Notes: generated from the sequence alone by a model not told the origin. A stretch of 64,000 nucleotides of DNA from JADCCX01 sp031431475 (GCA_031431475.1 JANPDL010000022.1:70281-134280), one strand, 5' to 3'. Numbered from the stretch's first letter, positions 18,793 through 27,811 are shown. Made by a program: numbers and translations.

Positions 18793-19878
18793 ATGAAAAG
18801 ACGTAGTTTTTTGCACGGTGCTGCTCTTGCAGCCGCTGCAACAGCCATTGCGAAACCCGCCATCGCCCAGTCCATGCCCGAGGTGAAGTGGCGACTGACG
18901 TCCAGTTTCCCGAAGTCGCTCGATACGATTTTCGGCACGGCACAGACGCTTGCGCAATACGTAAGCGACGCCACGGACGGGAAGTTCCAGATCCAGACCT
19001 TCGCAGCGGGTGAGATCGTGCCGGGCCTGCAGGCTCTGGACGCCGCGTCCAACGGCACCGTGGAATGCGCCCATACGCCGACCTACTTTTACACAGGCAA
19101 GGAGCCCGCGCTGGCGCTGGGCACCGGGATTCCATGGGGACTGAACGCCCGTCACCAGCATTCCTGGTGGCATTTCGCGGGCGGCGAAGCCATCGTCAAC
19201 GAGGCTCTGGCCAAGTTCAACACAATTGGTCTCGTGTGCGGCAACTCGGGTACGCAGATGGGCGGCTGGTTCCGCAAGGAGATCAACACTCTGGAGGATC
19301 TGAAAGGCCTGAAATTCCGCATCGGCGGCACGGGGGGTGCTGTTCTGGCCAAACTCGGCGTCGTGCCGCAGCAGATCGCGGCCGGTGATATCTATCCGGC
19401 CCTTGAGCGCGGCACGCTGGATGCCGTCGAGTTCGTCGGACCCTATGATGACGAGAAGCTCGGCTTCAACAAGGTGGCGAAATACTATTATTACCCCGGC
19501 TTCTGGGAAGGCGGTGCCATGCTGCACCTCGTCATCAACAAGGAGGCCTGGGAGAAGTTGCCGAAGCTCTATCAGAACATCCTCAGGATGTGCGCCGAGA
19601 GCGCCAACAACTGGATGCTCGCAAAATACGACGCGGTGAACGCGCCCGCATTGCGCCGCCTGGTGGCTGGCGGCACAGAATTGCGCGCTTTTCCAGCGGC
19701 AGTGCTTGAAGCGTCGTGGAAGGCGTCCGAAGAACTCTACGCCGAATATTCGGCCAGAAGCCCGATTTTCAAGAAGGGTTATGAGTCGATGGTAGCATTT
19801 CGCAACGAGCAATACACATGGGCGCAGATCGCGGAATATGCCTTCGACAGCTACCAGATCCGGCAGTTGAGGCGGTAA
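18793..19878 (+). CDS. TRAP transporter solute-binding protein, DctP family (TakP-like)
   Basis: Periplasmic binding protein of a TRAP importer, 361 residues. The N-terminus MKRRSFLHGAALAAAATAIA is a Tat-type signal (RRSFL) ending AIAQS. The mature sequence follows the alpha-keto-acid-binding TakP group: WRLTSSFPKSLDTIFG, LKFRIGGTGGAVLAKLG with the ligand-carboxylate Arg, and a conserved VEFVGPYDDEKLGFNK. No DctQ or DctM permease gene accompanies it, so it must use permeases encoded elsewhere or be a lone receptor. Divergent from the FAH-MarR pair, which hints at a related organic acid ligand. Confidence 0.88.
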   Translation: MKRRSFLHGAALAAAATAIAKPAIAQSMPEVKWRLTSSFPKSLDTIFGTAQTLAQYVSDATDGKFQIQTFAAGEIVPGLQALDAASNGTVECAHTPTYFYTGKEPALALGTGIPWGLNARHQHSWWHFAGGEAIVNEALAKFNTIGLVCGNSGTQMGGWFRKEINTLEDLKGLKFRIGGTGGAVLAKLGVVPQQIAAGDIYPALERGTLDAVEFVGPYDDEKLGFNKVAKYYYYPGFWEGGAMLHLVINKEAWEKLPKLYQNILRMCAESANNWMLAKYDAVNAPALRRLVAGGTELRAFPAAVLEASWKASEELYAEYSARSPIFKKGYESMVAFRNEQYTWAQIAEYAFDSYQIRQLRR

Positions 19879-20001
19879 AAAGCCTCATTTCCATCCAGAT
19901 CAGGAACAATCCCGTAACTCACCTGTGACGCCGCGTGCGCTCGACAGCATGTGCCGACCGCTGTAGTGCGTCCTATTGATTATTTGGGACTCTTTTTAAC
20001 A

Positions 20002-21081
20002 ATGAATCTGATGATCCGCAGTGGTGAGCGAGACCCGCGCGAGGAGGCCAACCGGGCTTTCCGGCTGCCGGGCGATCATCCGCGCGTCATGGGCGGCAAA
20101 GTCGGCGTTCTGGTGCTCAATCTCGGCACACCGGATGGCACGGGCTACTGGCCCATGCGCCGCTATCTCTCGGAATTCCTGTCGGACAAACGCGTCATCG
20201 ACTGGCCGGCCGCTGTCTGGCAACCGATCCTTCAGGGGATAATCCTGTCGATCCGCCCCGGTCGCAAGGGCAAGGATTACGAGACGATCTGGAACAAAGA
20301 GAGAAACGAAGGGCCACTGCTGACCATCACGCGCAGCCAGTCCGAAAAGCTTGCTGCTGAGCTTTCCATGCTATCCGACAAGATCATCGTCGACTTCGCC
20401 ATGCGCTACGGCAATCCGGCGACAGGGCCTGCGATCGAGAATCTGATGAAGCAGGGCTGTGACCGCATTCTGCTGTTGCCGATGTATCCGCAATATTCCG
20501 TGGCGACGACCGCGACCGCCGCCGATCAGGCCTTCCGGCAGCTCATGAAGATGGAATGGCAGCCGTCCGTGCGCGTCGCCCCGCCATGGCATGATGACCC
20601 GGTCTATATCGATGCGCTGGCCGAAAGCGTGCGCGAGCATGTTGCAACACTGGATTTCGAGCCCGAAGTGCTGCTGGCCTCGTTCCATGGTGTGCCGAGG
20701 CGTTATCTGATGAAGGGTGATCCCTATCATTGCCAGTGCGTCAAGACGGGCCGTCTGCTGCGCGAGGCGCTGGACTGGCCCAAGGACAAGTTCGTGCAGA
20801 CCTTCCAGTCGCGTTTCGGGCCGGAGGAATGGCTGAAGCCGTATACCGATGTCACGGTGGAAGAGCTCGCCAAATCAGGCGTCAAGCGCATGGTGATGAT
20901 CGCGCCCGGCTTCTCGGCAGATTGTCTCGAGACGCTGGAAGAGCTCGATGTCGAAAACCGCGAGATTTTCGAGCACAACGGTGGCGAGCATTTCTCCTAT
21001 ATCCCCTGCCTCAACGACAGCGACCTCGGCGTGAAAGTGATGAAGCATGTCGTGATGCGGGAACTGGGCGGTTGGGTTTAA
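20002..21081 (+). CDS. hemH: Ferrochelatase HemH
   Basis: Inserts Fe2+ into protoporphyrin IX, last step of protoheme synthesis. Motifs include GVLVLNLGTPDGTGYWPMRRYLSEFLSD, the metal-site His in LLASFHGVPRRYLMKGDPYHCQC, and the catalytic Glu region PGFSADCLETLEELDVENREIF. About 359 residues from the ATG at 20002; the frame stays open to 19951 and another ATG lies at 20011, so the precise start is open. Its TAA stop overlaps the stop of the convergent phosphatase gene inside the palindrome GTTTAAAC. Confidence 0.96.
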   Translation: MNLMIRSGERDPREEANRAFRLPGDHPRVMGGKVGVLVLNLGTPDGTGYWPMRRYLSEFLSDKRVIDWPAAVWQPILQGIILSIRPGRKGKDYETIWNKERNEGPLLTITRSQSEKLAAELSMLSDKIIVDFAMRYGNPATGPAIENLMKQGCDRILLLPMYPQYSVATTATAADQAFRQLMKMEWQPSVRVAPPWHDDPVYIDALAESVREHVATLDFEPEVLLASFHGVPRRYLMKGDPYHCQCVKTGRLLREALDWPKDKFVQTFQSRFGPEEWLKPYTDVTVEELAKSGVKRMVMIAPGFSADCLETLEELDVENREIFEHNGGEHFSYIPCLNDSDLGVKVMKHVVMRELGGWV

Positions 21082-21587
21082 ACTTCCAGCCGGAACGGCA
21101 CGCCTTCGAAGCAATCCTCGCCGCGCCCGATCTTCTCGGCTGCCGCAACCATCCGCCCTTTACGCCCCAGAATCTGATCCGCGACGGCGACCAGTCGCAT
21201 GTTGGGCGTTGCCGTTGGTGAGCGCTGGCGGATCATATCCGCGATCCCCCACTCATTGCGCTCCGGGTTCAGCGCGCAAGCCGTAATCATCGCCGCTGCC
21301 GTCGAACGGCTCACTCCAGCATAGCAATGAATCACCATGGGCTGCGCCTTGTCCCACGCCTTCACGAAGGTGAGAAGCTTGCGCACATGCTCTTCCGCAG
21401 GGATGATATGCCCGTCGAGCGGCTCGGTGATATCGCTCATGGCGATATAGAGATGTCGCTCCTCGGAGATCGATGCAGGCCTCGTCACAGGCGTCTGCGC
21501 ATTGATCAGCGTCAGCACATGGCTGGCATCGATCTGCTGCACTGTGCGCGGCAGGCGGGCGAGGGAGCAGACTTGCAGGAAAGGCAT
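21078..21587 (-). CDS. Tyrosine phosphatase family protein
   Basis: Cys-based phosphatase of 169 residues. The P-loop reads VIHCYAGVSRSTAAAM, giving the CX5R signature HCYAGVSRS; a general-acid Asp is plausible in AMSDITEPLDG. Short length and the early-protein motif HVLTLINAQ fit the bacterial dual-specificity-like group found in Hyphomicrobiales. AGGAG lies just before the ATG. Last gene of a tag-HD-phosphatase run on the minus strand, 13 bp after the HD gene. Physiological substrate unknown. Confidence 0.85.
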   Translation of the reverse strand: MPFLQVCSLARLPRTVQQIDASHVLTLINAQTPVTRPASISEERHLYIAMSDITEPLDGHIIPAEEHVRKLLTFVKAWDKAQPMVIHCYAGVSRSTAAAMITACALNPERNEWGIADMIRQRSPTATPNMRLVAVADQILGRKGRMVAAAEKIGRGEDCFEGVPFRLEV

Positions 21588-21600
21588 TCAATACTCCTGA

Positions 21601-22215
21601 TTATGGATTTGCCAATGCGCCAGACAATGTTTCAAACCGCGCGACGAAAGCGATTTCCGCCTGTTCCGTTGTCCAGGGTTCCAGCATGTCGAGGATACGC
21701 CGGGGCAGGTCAACCGGTCTACCGAAAAACCGCTCGGCCTCCTCCAGCGAAAACCCGGCAAGTCGCGTCGCCTCGTGATACGCCGCTATAGCATCGGCGT
21801 CCTTGGTCAGCACCCTGACCGGACCCTTGATTTCCGGCGGCAGGCCGAAACGGATCATCACGGCGGCGAGAATACGCGCCTCCACGCCCTTGTAGGCATC
21901 ACCCAGCACCGCCTTGAAGGGCGAGATGATGTCACCGATGACATATTCCGCCGCATCATGCAGCAGCACGACGAGCGCCATCTTCGGCGGCATGTCGAGC
22001 AGGTTGTTCTGGGCAATCGCCTCCACCAGCAGCGAATGCTGCGCCACGGAGAAGGGATAGGGTCCCTCGGTCTGGCCATTCCAGCGGGCAACGCGGGCGA
22101 GGCCATGGGCAATATCCTCGATCTCCACATCAAAGGGCGAGGGATCGAGCAGGTCTAGCCTGCGGCCCGAGAGCATGCGTTGCCATGCCCGGGGAGGAGG
22201 AGATTTTTTGGCCAT
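21601..22215 (-). CDS. HD-domain hydrolase (YfbR/HDDC2-like)
   Basis: Metal-dependent HD phosphohydrolase of 204 residues, probably a 5'-nucleotidase or related. Ligands are visible as SVAQHSLLVEAIA (first His), LLHDAAEYVIGDI (HD dyad), and a later Asp in LTKDADAIAAYHEA. The N-terminus WQRMLSGRRLDLLDPSPFDVEIEDIAHGLARVARWNG is the characteristic lead of this family. It starts 1 bp after the tag stop and precedes the phosphatase, giving a three-gene operon. Natural nucleotide substrate is not deducible. Confidence 0.87.
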   Translation of the reverse strand: MAKKSPPPRAWQRMLSGRRLDLLDPSPFDVEIEDIAHGLARVARWNGQTEGPYPFSVAQHSLLVEAIAQNNLLDMPPKMALVVLLHDAAEYVIGDIISPFKAVLGDAYKGVEARILAAVMIRFGLPPEIKGPVRVLTKDADAIAAYHEATRLAGFSLEEAERFFGRPVDLPRRILDMLEPWTTEQAEIAFVARFETLSGALANP

Positions 22216-22216
22216 C

Positions 22217-22846
22217 TCAGCGCTTCGGCATCACGATCGTTGCGCCCAGCTCCGCCACCTCTGCATGACGGTAGCAGCCGACAAGATGGTCATTCACCAG
22301 CCCGCAGGCCTGAAGGAAGGCATAAACGATGGTGGGACCACAGAAGGTGAATCCGCGCGCCTTCAGGTCTTTCGAAATCGCCTGGCTCACCTTTGTCTCG
22401 GCCTGTACCCCCGAGCGTGACGTCAGGTTGTTTTGCACCGGGCGGCCATCGACGAATTTCCAGAGGTAATTGGCAAACCCCTCTTTCTCCTGAATCTGCA
22501 GGAACACCCGCGCGGACGGCACCACGCCCGTAATCTTGGCGCGGTTTCTGACAATTCCCGCATCTTGCATCAGCGCTTCCAGCTTCTCAGGTGAATACCG
22601 CACCATTGTCTGCGCATCGAAGCCATCGAAGGCCTTCCGGAAATTCTCGCGCTTCCTCAGGATCGTGATCCACGAAAGCCCGGCCTGAAACCCGTCGAGT
22701 ACCAGTTTCTCGAACAGGGCGCGGTCGTCAGTCTCAGGCACGCCCCAGTCGGTGTCGTGATACGCCACATAGAGTGGATCGACGCCGGGCCACCAGCAAC
22801 GGGTCTTGCCGTCGGGATGGGTAATGAGGCTTTGGGGTTCGGGCAT
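22217..22846 (-). CDS. tag: DNA-3-methyladenine glycosylase I
   Basis: Base-excision repair enzyme removing 3-methyladenine. The Tag signature is complete: CWWPGVDPLYVAYHDTDWGVP, the catalytic region LVLDGFQAGLSWITILRKR and the zinc-site residues His and Cys in HDTDWG and GCYRHAEV. The ATG at 22846 (MPEPQS) is preferred over an in-frame upstream start that would lie in the palindromic repeat. About 209 residues, ordinary length. First gene of the tag-HD-phosphatase operon. Confidence 0.95.
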   Translation of the reverse strand: MPEPQSLITHPDGKTRCWWPGVDPLYVAYHDTDWGVPETDDRALFEKLVLDGFQAGLSWITILRKRENFRKAFDGFDAQTMVRYSPEKLEALMQDAGIVRNRAKITGVVPSARVFLQIQEKEGFANYLWKFVDGRPVQNNLTSRSGVQAETKVSQAISKDLKARGFTFCGPTIVYAFLQACGLVNDHLVGCYRHAEVAELGATIVMPKR

Positions 22847-22851
22847 TGTGC

Positions 22852-22966
22852 GTGTCTCGAGGCTCGCTTCGCTTCGCACCTCGACATGAGGAGAACGGTA
22901 ACTACAGTGTCTATAACATCCTCATGTCGAGGTGCGAGAGAGGGAAGCGAAAGAGCCTCGAGACAC
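22852..22966. repeat. Long imperfect inverted repeat between ygfZ and tag
   Basis: Left arm 22852-22892 and right arm 22919-22966 are reverse complements apart from a central 7-nt length difference; the outer GTGTCTCGAGGCTC and the inner CGCACCTCGACATGAGGA blocks match exactly. A 26-nt spacer separates them. This is the style of dispersed intergenic palindrome common in Hyphomicrobiales genomes. It abuts the tag start codon and would form a large hairpin in a ygfZ readthrough transcript. Confidence 0.85.
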
Positions 22967-22983
22967 CAACAGGATAATTCACC

Positions 22984-23877
22984 TCAAGGCAGCGGCCAGT
23001 TTGCCATCCACCACCCAGGTTTGATCACAGTGACCGGAACACCGCCTGCCGTGATGGGCGTGCCTGCCGCTATGGCCTCCGCCGCACGATCAAGCCGGAT
23101 CAGGGCCAGACCCACGCCATTGGCTGCGGTGCCTGTGACACCCAAAGTCTTCTCACCCGCCATGACAGACGCACCGCTGGAGGCAACAAACCCCTCATCA
23201 TAGCGCAGCTGCACCAGTCGGGTCCGCGCCGTACCGCGGTGCTGCATGCGCGAGACAACCTCCTGTCCGACATAGCAGCCCTTTTTGAAATCGATGCCAT
23301 GGAGTTGGTCCATGTTGATCTCGTGTGGAAAAGCGTCGCCCAGGACAAAGTCGAAGGCGACCTCGCCGATGCCGAGTGCGGCGCGATGGGCGTGGTAATC
23401 ATCGAGATCAGCCGGGGCTGCGCTGGTTTCAGCAATGACGGCATCGGTCTGGCTTTTATGAGCCATCAGCCGGTAGCCCAGCGTGGGCAGGCGTGGATCG
23501 GCGAAGGCCAGTCCGAACCCAGCGATATCCAGATCGGCCCCCCAGACCGCGATCACGCCAAGCGTCTCCGACAGGTTCTCGACACTCACTTTGGCGCGCA
23601 GCTTGTAGAAGGACAGGCGCTTGGCAAGTTCTGCTGCCGATACCAGCGGCACATCGCAATAGAACCCGACGCCATCGTCCGCAGCAGCCTCCGTCACAAA
23701 AAAATCCGTGATGATCTTGCCCTGTGGTGTCAGCAGCGCGGTGTGGATGGCTTTGCCCTCTACCACGCCGTCCATGCTGCTGGTCACAATGTTGTCGAGA
23801 AAGGCCCGCGCCTCGTCTCCCGTCACCCTGACGACGCCCCGGTTGGGCAAACCCACAGCTTTCAGACCGGCAATCAT
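22984..23877 (-). CDS. ygfZ: Folate-binding protein YgfZ (GcvT-like, Fe-S cluster maintenance)
   Basis: GcvT-superfamily protein that uses tetrahydrofolate to support iron-sulfur enzymes. The diagnostic motif KGCYVGQEVVSRMQHRGTARTRL is present near residue 200, with the N-terminal GVVRVTGDEARAFLDNIVTSSM. 297 residues, normal. I start it at the ATG at 23877 (MIAGLKAVG), although the frame is open much further upstream into the dihydroorotase promoter. Divergent from the dihydroorotase gene, with 81 bp between start codons; this pairing recurs in rhizobia. Confidence 0.93.
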   Translation of the reverse strand: MIAGLKAVGLPNRGVVRVTGDEARAFLDNIVTSSMDGVVEGKAIHTALLTPQGKIITDFFVTEAAADDGVGFYCDVPLVSAAELAKRLSFYKLRAKVSVENLSETLGVIAVWGADLDIAGFGLAFADPRLPTLGYRLMAHKSQTDAVIAETSAAPADLDDYHAHRAALGIGEVAFDFVLGDAFPHEINMDQLHGIDFKKGCYVGQEVVSRMQHRGTARTRLVQLRYDEGFVASSGASVMAGEKTLGVTGTAANGVGLALIRLDRAAEAIAAGTPITAGGVPVTVIKPGWWMANWPLP

Positions 23878-23958
23878 GCGTGAAAGCACTCCCTGCTTGA
23901 GCTCAATGAAAGCGTTACGTAAGGCGTGGAGCATCTGGCCACAAGCGGAGCGGACACC

Positions 23959-25293
23959 ATGTCCCGGACATTCGACACGATCCTGAGGGGAGGCACCGTC
24001 GTGAACCACGACGGCACTGGCATCCGCGATGTCGGGATCACGGCGGGTCGCATTGCCGCCATCGGCTCTCTGGCCGGGGCGAGTGCGGGCGAGACAATCG
24101 ATTGCAAGGGCCTGCATGTGCTGCCCGGTGTCATCGACAGCCAGGTGCATTTCCGCGAGCCCGGCCTGACCCACAAGGAGGATCTGGAAACCGGCTCCCG
24201 TGCGGCTGTCATGGGCGGCGTGACGGCGGTTTTCGAAATGCCCAACACCAATCCCCTGACGACCACGCCGGAAGCGCTTGCAGGCAAGCTGAAAGCAGCC
24301 CGCCACCGCATGCATTGCGATTTCGCCTTCTGGGTCGGCGGCACGCATGAGAACGCCAAGGACGTGCCAGAACTTGAGCGCCTGCCCGGTACGCCGGGCA
24401 TCAAGGTGTTCATGGGTTCATCCACCGGGTCACTGCTGGTGGAGGATGACGACGGCGTGCGCGAGATCCTGAAGCGCACGCGCCGCCGCGCCGCATTCCA
24501 TTCCGAGGACGAGGCGCGGTTGCGCGAGCGGATGTCCTTGCGTGTTCCGGGTGATCCCTCCTCGCATCCGGTCTGGCGCGACGTCGAGACGGCGATGCGC
24601 TGCACGCGGCGGCTTGTCTCCATCGCGCGGGAAACGGGTGCGCGCATTCATGTGCTGCATATTTCGACCGCGGACGAGATTGCCTTCCTGCAGGCGCACA
24701 AGGATGTCGCGACCTGCGAGGCGACGCCGCATCATCTCACCCTTGTAGCACCCAATTGCTACGAGCGCCTCGGTGCCTATGCGCAGATGAACCCGCCGGT
24801 GCGCGATGACAGCCACCGTCAGGGCATCTGGGGTGGTGTGACACAGGGCATCATCGATGTGCTGGGATCCGATCACGCGCCACACACGCGGGAAGAGAAA
24901 GAGCATGCCTACCCGGCGACTCATTCCGGCATGACCGGAGTGCAGACACTGGTGCCGATCATGCTGGATCACGTGAATGCAGGCAGGCTGTCGCTGGAGC
25001 GCCTCGTGGATCTGACCAGTGCTGGCCCCAAGCGCCTGTTTGGTATCGCGAACAAGGGGCGGATAGCAGCTGGCTATGACGCCGACTTCACCATTGTCGA
25101 TCTCAAGCGCCGCGAAACCATCCGCAACGACTGGATCGCCTCGCGCTGCGGCTGGACACCTTATGACGGCGTCACGGTTACGGGCTGGCCAATCGGTACG
25201 GTTGTAAGAGGACGCCGCGTGATGTGGGATGGCACCCTCACTACAACCAGCACGGGAGAAGCTGTGCGCTTCGAGGAAGCCGTTTCGACCTGA
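23959..25293 (+). CDS. pyrC: Dihydroorotase / dihydroorotase-like amidohydrolase
   Basis: Amidohydrolase of 444 residues, assigned to pyrimidine synthesis (carbamoyl-aspartate to dihydroorotate). It reads GGTVVNHDGTGIRDVGI, GVIDSQVHFREPGLTHKEDL, KVFMGSSTGSLLVEDD, HVLHISTADE, ATPHHLTL and DVLGSDHAPHTREEK, covering the later metal ligands and the catalytic Asp. The first metal motif, normally HxH, is Q62-V-H64 here. The same Gln occurs in rhizobial homologues as I remember them, so it is probably a lineage trait, but it leaves room for a distinct substrate. ATG at 23959 chosen; an upstream in-frame start at 23926 is less likely. Confidence 0.85.
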   Translation: MSRTFDTILRGGTVVNHDGTGIRDVGITAGRIAAIGSLAGASAGETIDCKGLHVLPGVIDSQVHFREPGLTHKEDLETGSRAAVMGGVTAVFEMPNTNPLTTTPEALAGKLKAARHRMHCDFAFWVGGTHENAKDVPELERLPGTPGIKVFMGSSTGSLLVEDDDGVREILKRTRRRAAFHSEDEARLRERMSLRVPGDPSSHPVWRDVETAMRCTRRLVSIARETGARIHVLHISTADEIAFLQAHKDVATCEATPHHLTLVAPNCYERLGAYAQMNPPVRDDSHRQGIWGGVTQGIIDVLGSDHAPHTREEKEHAYPATHSGMTGVQTLVPIMLDHVNAGRLSLERLVDLTSAGPKRLFGIANKGRIAAGYDADFTIVDLKRRETIRNDWIASRCGWTPYDGVTVTGWPIGTVVRGRRVMWDGTLTTTSTGEAVRFEEAVST

Positions 25294-26163
25294 TATTTTT
25301 GCACAAGCGAAGTTTCATTTTTTTGACACAATTCACGTCAAGCCGCTTGACATGCCTCTTTTGAGCCGCAGTCTGTCTTAACGCAAATGTGATCAGAAAT
25401 AGTCTATTGATATCAGAGGCTTGGACTGTAAGGCCCATCGGCCTAAACCGTTAAGAGAAGTTTACGAACAAAAGCCAAATTGATGAATCAGATCATTCCG
25501 GATGCGGAATAATTAGACAGGCCAAGCATTGGGTTGAGGCTTTCGCCATCGATTCCAGCGGCTTAGTTCAACATCAACGACCTGTGGATAACCTGTCGCA
25601 TTGGACGGGTTTTGATACTTGCCGCCGCCCCTGCCGAAAAGCAGTTGATGGGCTTCGAAGAGGCTGTGTAGAGAAATGGGTGTCGCCACTTGGCGGCACA
25701 ATCTCCTGATCAAACAGATGATCCGTCGGTTCGTCCATGGGCGCGCCGTGAGATCTTTTGTCTTTCAGTTCTGGAGGGAATGACTGTGCAAGGCGGGGCT
25801 GTGAAGTCTTGCCGAAAACAGACTTCGGCTGGATTCGGGGCTTTTCTCAAGGCCGAGGACTGCCGCAAGACAAGGCTGACGGCAAGGATTTGTCGAGAGC
25901 GGCAACTTTCTAACAGGTATGTCGTTTTGAGGATGAGACGGGGCTGGAATGAGACGGGGCAGATATAGAAACAGGGAAGGAATCGAGCATGCTGCATGAC
26001 CTTGTCGTGCCTGAGATTCCGTACCGGCCCCTGATTACGAAGGCCTTGGCGGATGACTTGAAACCAACAGGTAAACAGCTGCGTTCCGCTGCTTTCTGCT
26101 GACACCTCCGCGCCATTCCTGAGGATGCGGGTAACAAAATAAAAACAATCAGATGGAACGGTC
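25294..26163 (+). other. 870-bp non-coding region upstream of dnaA (candidate dnaA control region or origin)
   Basis: No convincing gene. Open frames here (for example 25690-25968 plus, 25710-26183 minus) look like no known family. The first 200 bp are AT-rich (TTTCATTTTTTTGACAC; runs of TTAAG). It holds one perfect DnaA box (25583-25591), a short hairpin (AAGGCC-catc-GGCCT-like, 25428-25446) and several GANTC sites (about 25484, 25550, 25828, 25979, 26013), the CcrM methylation target. A dnaA-linked origin is possible but one box is too few to claim it; rpsT, often found here, is absent. Confidence 0.5.
25583..25591 (-). promoter_or_regulatory. Perfect DnaA box
   Basis: TGTGGATAA on the plus strand, that is TTATCCACA on the minus strand, an exact consensus DnaA box about 570 bp upstream of the dnaA start. 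Likely used for DnaA autoregulation or initiator titration. Confidence 0.6.
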
Positions 26164-27678
26164 ATGTACTCGAAAACCAGCAATCATACTGACGATCCAT
26201 TCCCCTTCGGCGGCGGCGCAGCCCATGTCGATCCAACGGATAGGCCCATCGCCCCCCTTGGCGATCTCAATCCTATCTGGCAGCGTTTGAAGGCACGCCT
26301 GCGGGCCGAATTGGGTGAAGATGTCTTCAACAGCTGGTTCCCACGCATGGAGCTTGTGGAAGCAGTGGATGGCGTCGTGCATCTCAGTGTTCCGACCAAG
26401 TTCCTGAAGAGCTGGGTCAACAGCCATTATCGCGAGCGGATTCGCCGACTGTTTGTCGAGCAAAATTGTGGCGTCGAGGATGTCGAGCTTGTGGTCCGCG
26501 TCACTGGTCAGCGGACAGCTGCAATCCGCGCTGCCGTTCGGCCCCAGCCGATGGAAGCCGCGCGCGCACCTGCTCAGTCCATGGAAAAGCCGACGCTTGG
26601 CCAAATGATGCCGGTTCAGGCTGACCCCGGTGGTTTCGTTGGTTCGCCGCTGGACCGCAGGTTGTCGTTCCAGTCTTTCCTCGTGGGACAGTCCAATGCT
26701 TTTGCCCATGCAGCAGCGCAGCAGGTGGCGCGTGCTCAGCCCGGCGACAAGCCGATCTACAATCCGCTCTACATCCATTCCGCCGTGGGCCTCGGCAAAA
26801 CCCACCTCTGTCAGGCGCTGGCGCAATCCATGGAGGATTCAGGCCGCCGTATCGTCTATCTGACGGCGGAACGCTTCATGTACGGCTTTGTCGCCGCGCT
26901 GAAATCACAGACGGCAATCGCCTTCAAGGAGCGGCTGCGCGCCATCGACGTTCTGGTGATTGACGATGTGCAGTTCCTGACCGGCAAATCGATCCAGCAG
27001 GAATTCTGCCACACCATGAATGCCCTGATCGATGCGGGCAAACAGGTGATCATCGCGGCGGATCGTCCGCCCTGTGATCTGGAAGCGGTCGAGGATCGCA
27101 TGCGGTCGCGATTGCAGGCTGGTCTCGTGGTCGAGATGAGCTCCCTGGACGAGGCCTTGCGGGTAAAGATTCTGGAAACACGTATCGCGGCGGCCCGCAC
27201 GCATCTGCCGAATTTCGATGTTCGCCCGGAAGTCGTGATCTGGCTGGCGCGGCAGCTCACGGCCAATGGCCGCGACCTCGAGGGTGCGGTCAACCGGATG
27301 CTGGCCCATGCCACGCTTTCAGGCGTGCCGCTGGATCTATCGACAGCGGAAAGCGCTATCAAGGATCTGATCCGCACCCGCGAACCCCGCAAGGTGAAGA
27401 TCGAGGATATCCAGCGCCTTGTGGCCAACCATTACAACATCAGCAAATCCGATATCCTGTCTTCGCGCCGCACCGCCACGGTCGTCCGGCCGCGTCAGAT
27501 CGCGATGTTTCTGTCGAAGGCGCTCACGCTCCGCTCCCTGCCCGAGATTGGTCGCCGCTTTGGCGGCCGGGATCACACGACCGTGCTGCATGCGGTCCGC
27601 AAGATCGAAAGCCTGACAAGTCTGGATACGGCGCTTGCCGGTGAGATTGATCTCCTGAAGCGCATGCTGCAGGAGTAG
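26164..27678 (+). CDS. dnaA: Chromosomal replication initiator protein DnaA
   Basis: AAA+ initiator that opens the origin, 504 residues. N-terminal domain I ([29 protein letters not shown]), a variable linker, AAA+ domain with Walker [12 protein letters not shown] (residues 205-215) and Walker [15 protein letters not shown], and the C-terminal DNA-binding domain with the signature [17 protein letters not shown]. The first P-loop residue is Ser rather than Gly/Ala. The start ATG follows a long leader. Followed by dnaN and recF, the classical order. Confidence 0.97.
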   Translation: MYSKTSNHTDDPFPFGGGAAHVDPTDRPIAPLGDLNPIWQRLKARLRAELGEDVFNSWFPRMELVEAVDGVVHLSVPTKFLKSWVNSHYRERIRRLFVEQNCGVEDVELVVRVTGQRTAAIRAAVRPQPMEAARAPAQSMEKPTLGQMMPVQADPGGFVGSPLDRRLSFQSFLVGQSNAFAHAAAQQVARAQPGDKPIYNPLYIHSAVGLGKTHLCQALAQSMEDSGRRIVYLTAERFMYGFVAALKSQTAIAFKERLRAIDVLVIDDVQFLTGKSIQQEFCHTMNALIDAGKQVIIAADRPPCDLEAVEDRMRSRLQAGLVVEMSSLDEALRVKILETRIAAARTHLPNFDVRPEVVIWLARQLTANGRDLEGAVNRMLAHATLSGVPLDLSTAESAIKDLIRTREPRKVKIEDIQRLVANHYNISKSDILSSRRTATVVRPRQIAMFLSKALTLRSLPEIGRRFGGRDHTTVLHAVRKIESLTSLDTALAGEIDLLKRMLQE

Positions 27679-27716
27679 GGAATCGATGCTTGGGGGCCTT
27701 GCTGCATCACGCAACC

Positions 27717-27725
27717 TGTGGATGA
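27717..27725 (-). promoter_or_regulatory. DnaA-box-like 9-mer between dnaA and dnaN
   Basis: TGTGGATGA, one mismatch from the consensus TGTGGATAA. It lies 40 bp after the dnaA stop. May contribute to DnaA control of dnaN; single-mismatch boxes also occur by chance. Confidence 0.3.
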
Positions 27726-27811
27726 CACCGGTCTGAAGTAAGCCCTTCGTCAGTCGCTGCATTGAACCCCTTGAGTTTTGGCGCGGGGCGCGGCAACGTC
27801 TTCGCCCATAT

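Noticed and set aside
25690..25968. 92-codon plus-strand open frame upstream of dnaA
   Set aside because: Composition and sequence resemble no protein family, there is no good ribosome binding site, and it is contradicted by an equally long frame on the other strand.
25294..26163. Claim of the chromosomal origin oriC
   Set aside because: Only one perfect DnaA box was found; in many alphaproteobacteria oriC lies near hemE rather than dnaA. Kept as a candidate control region only.
25710..26183. 157-codon minus-strand open frame overlapping the dnaA start
   Set aside because: It overlaps the dnaA 5' end, shows no recognisable domain and is best explained as chance in a non-coding region.
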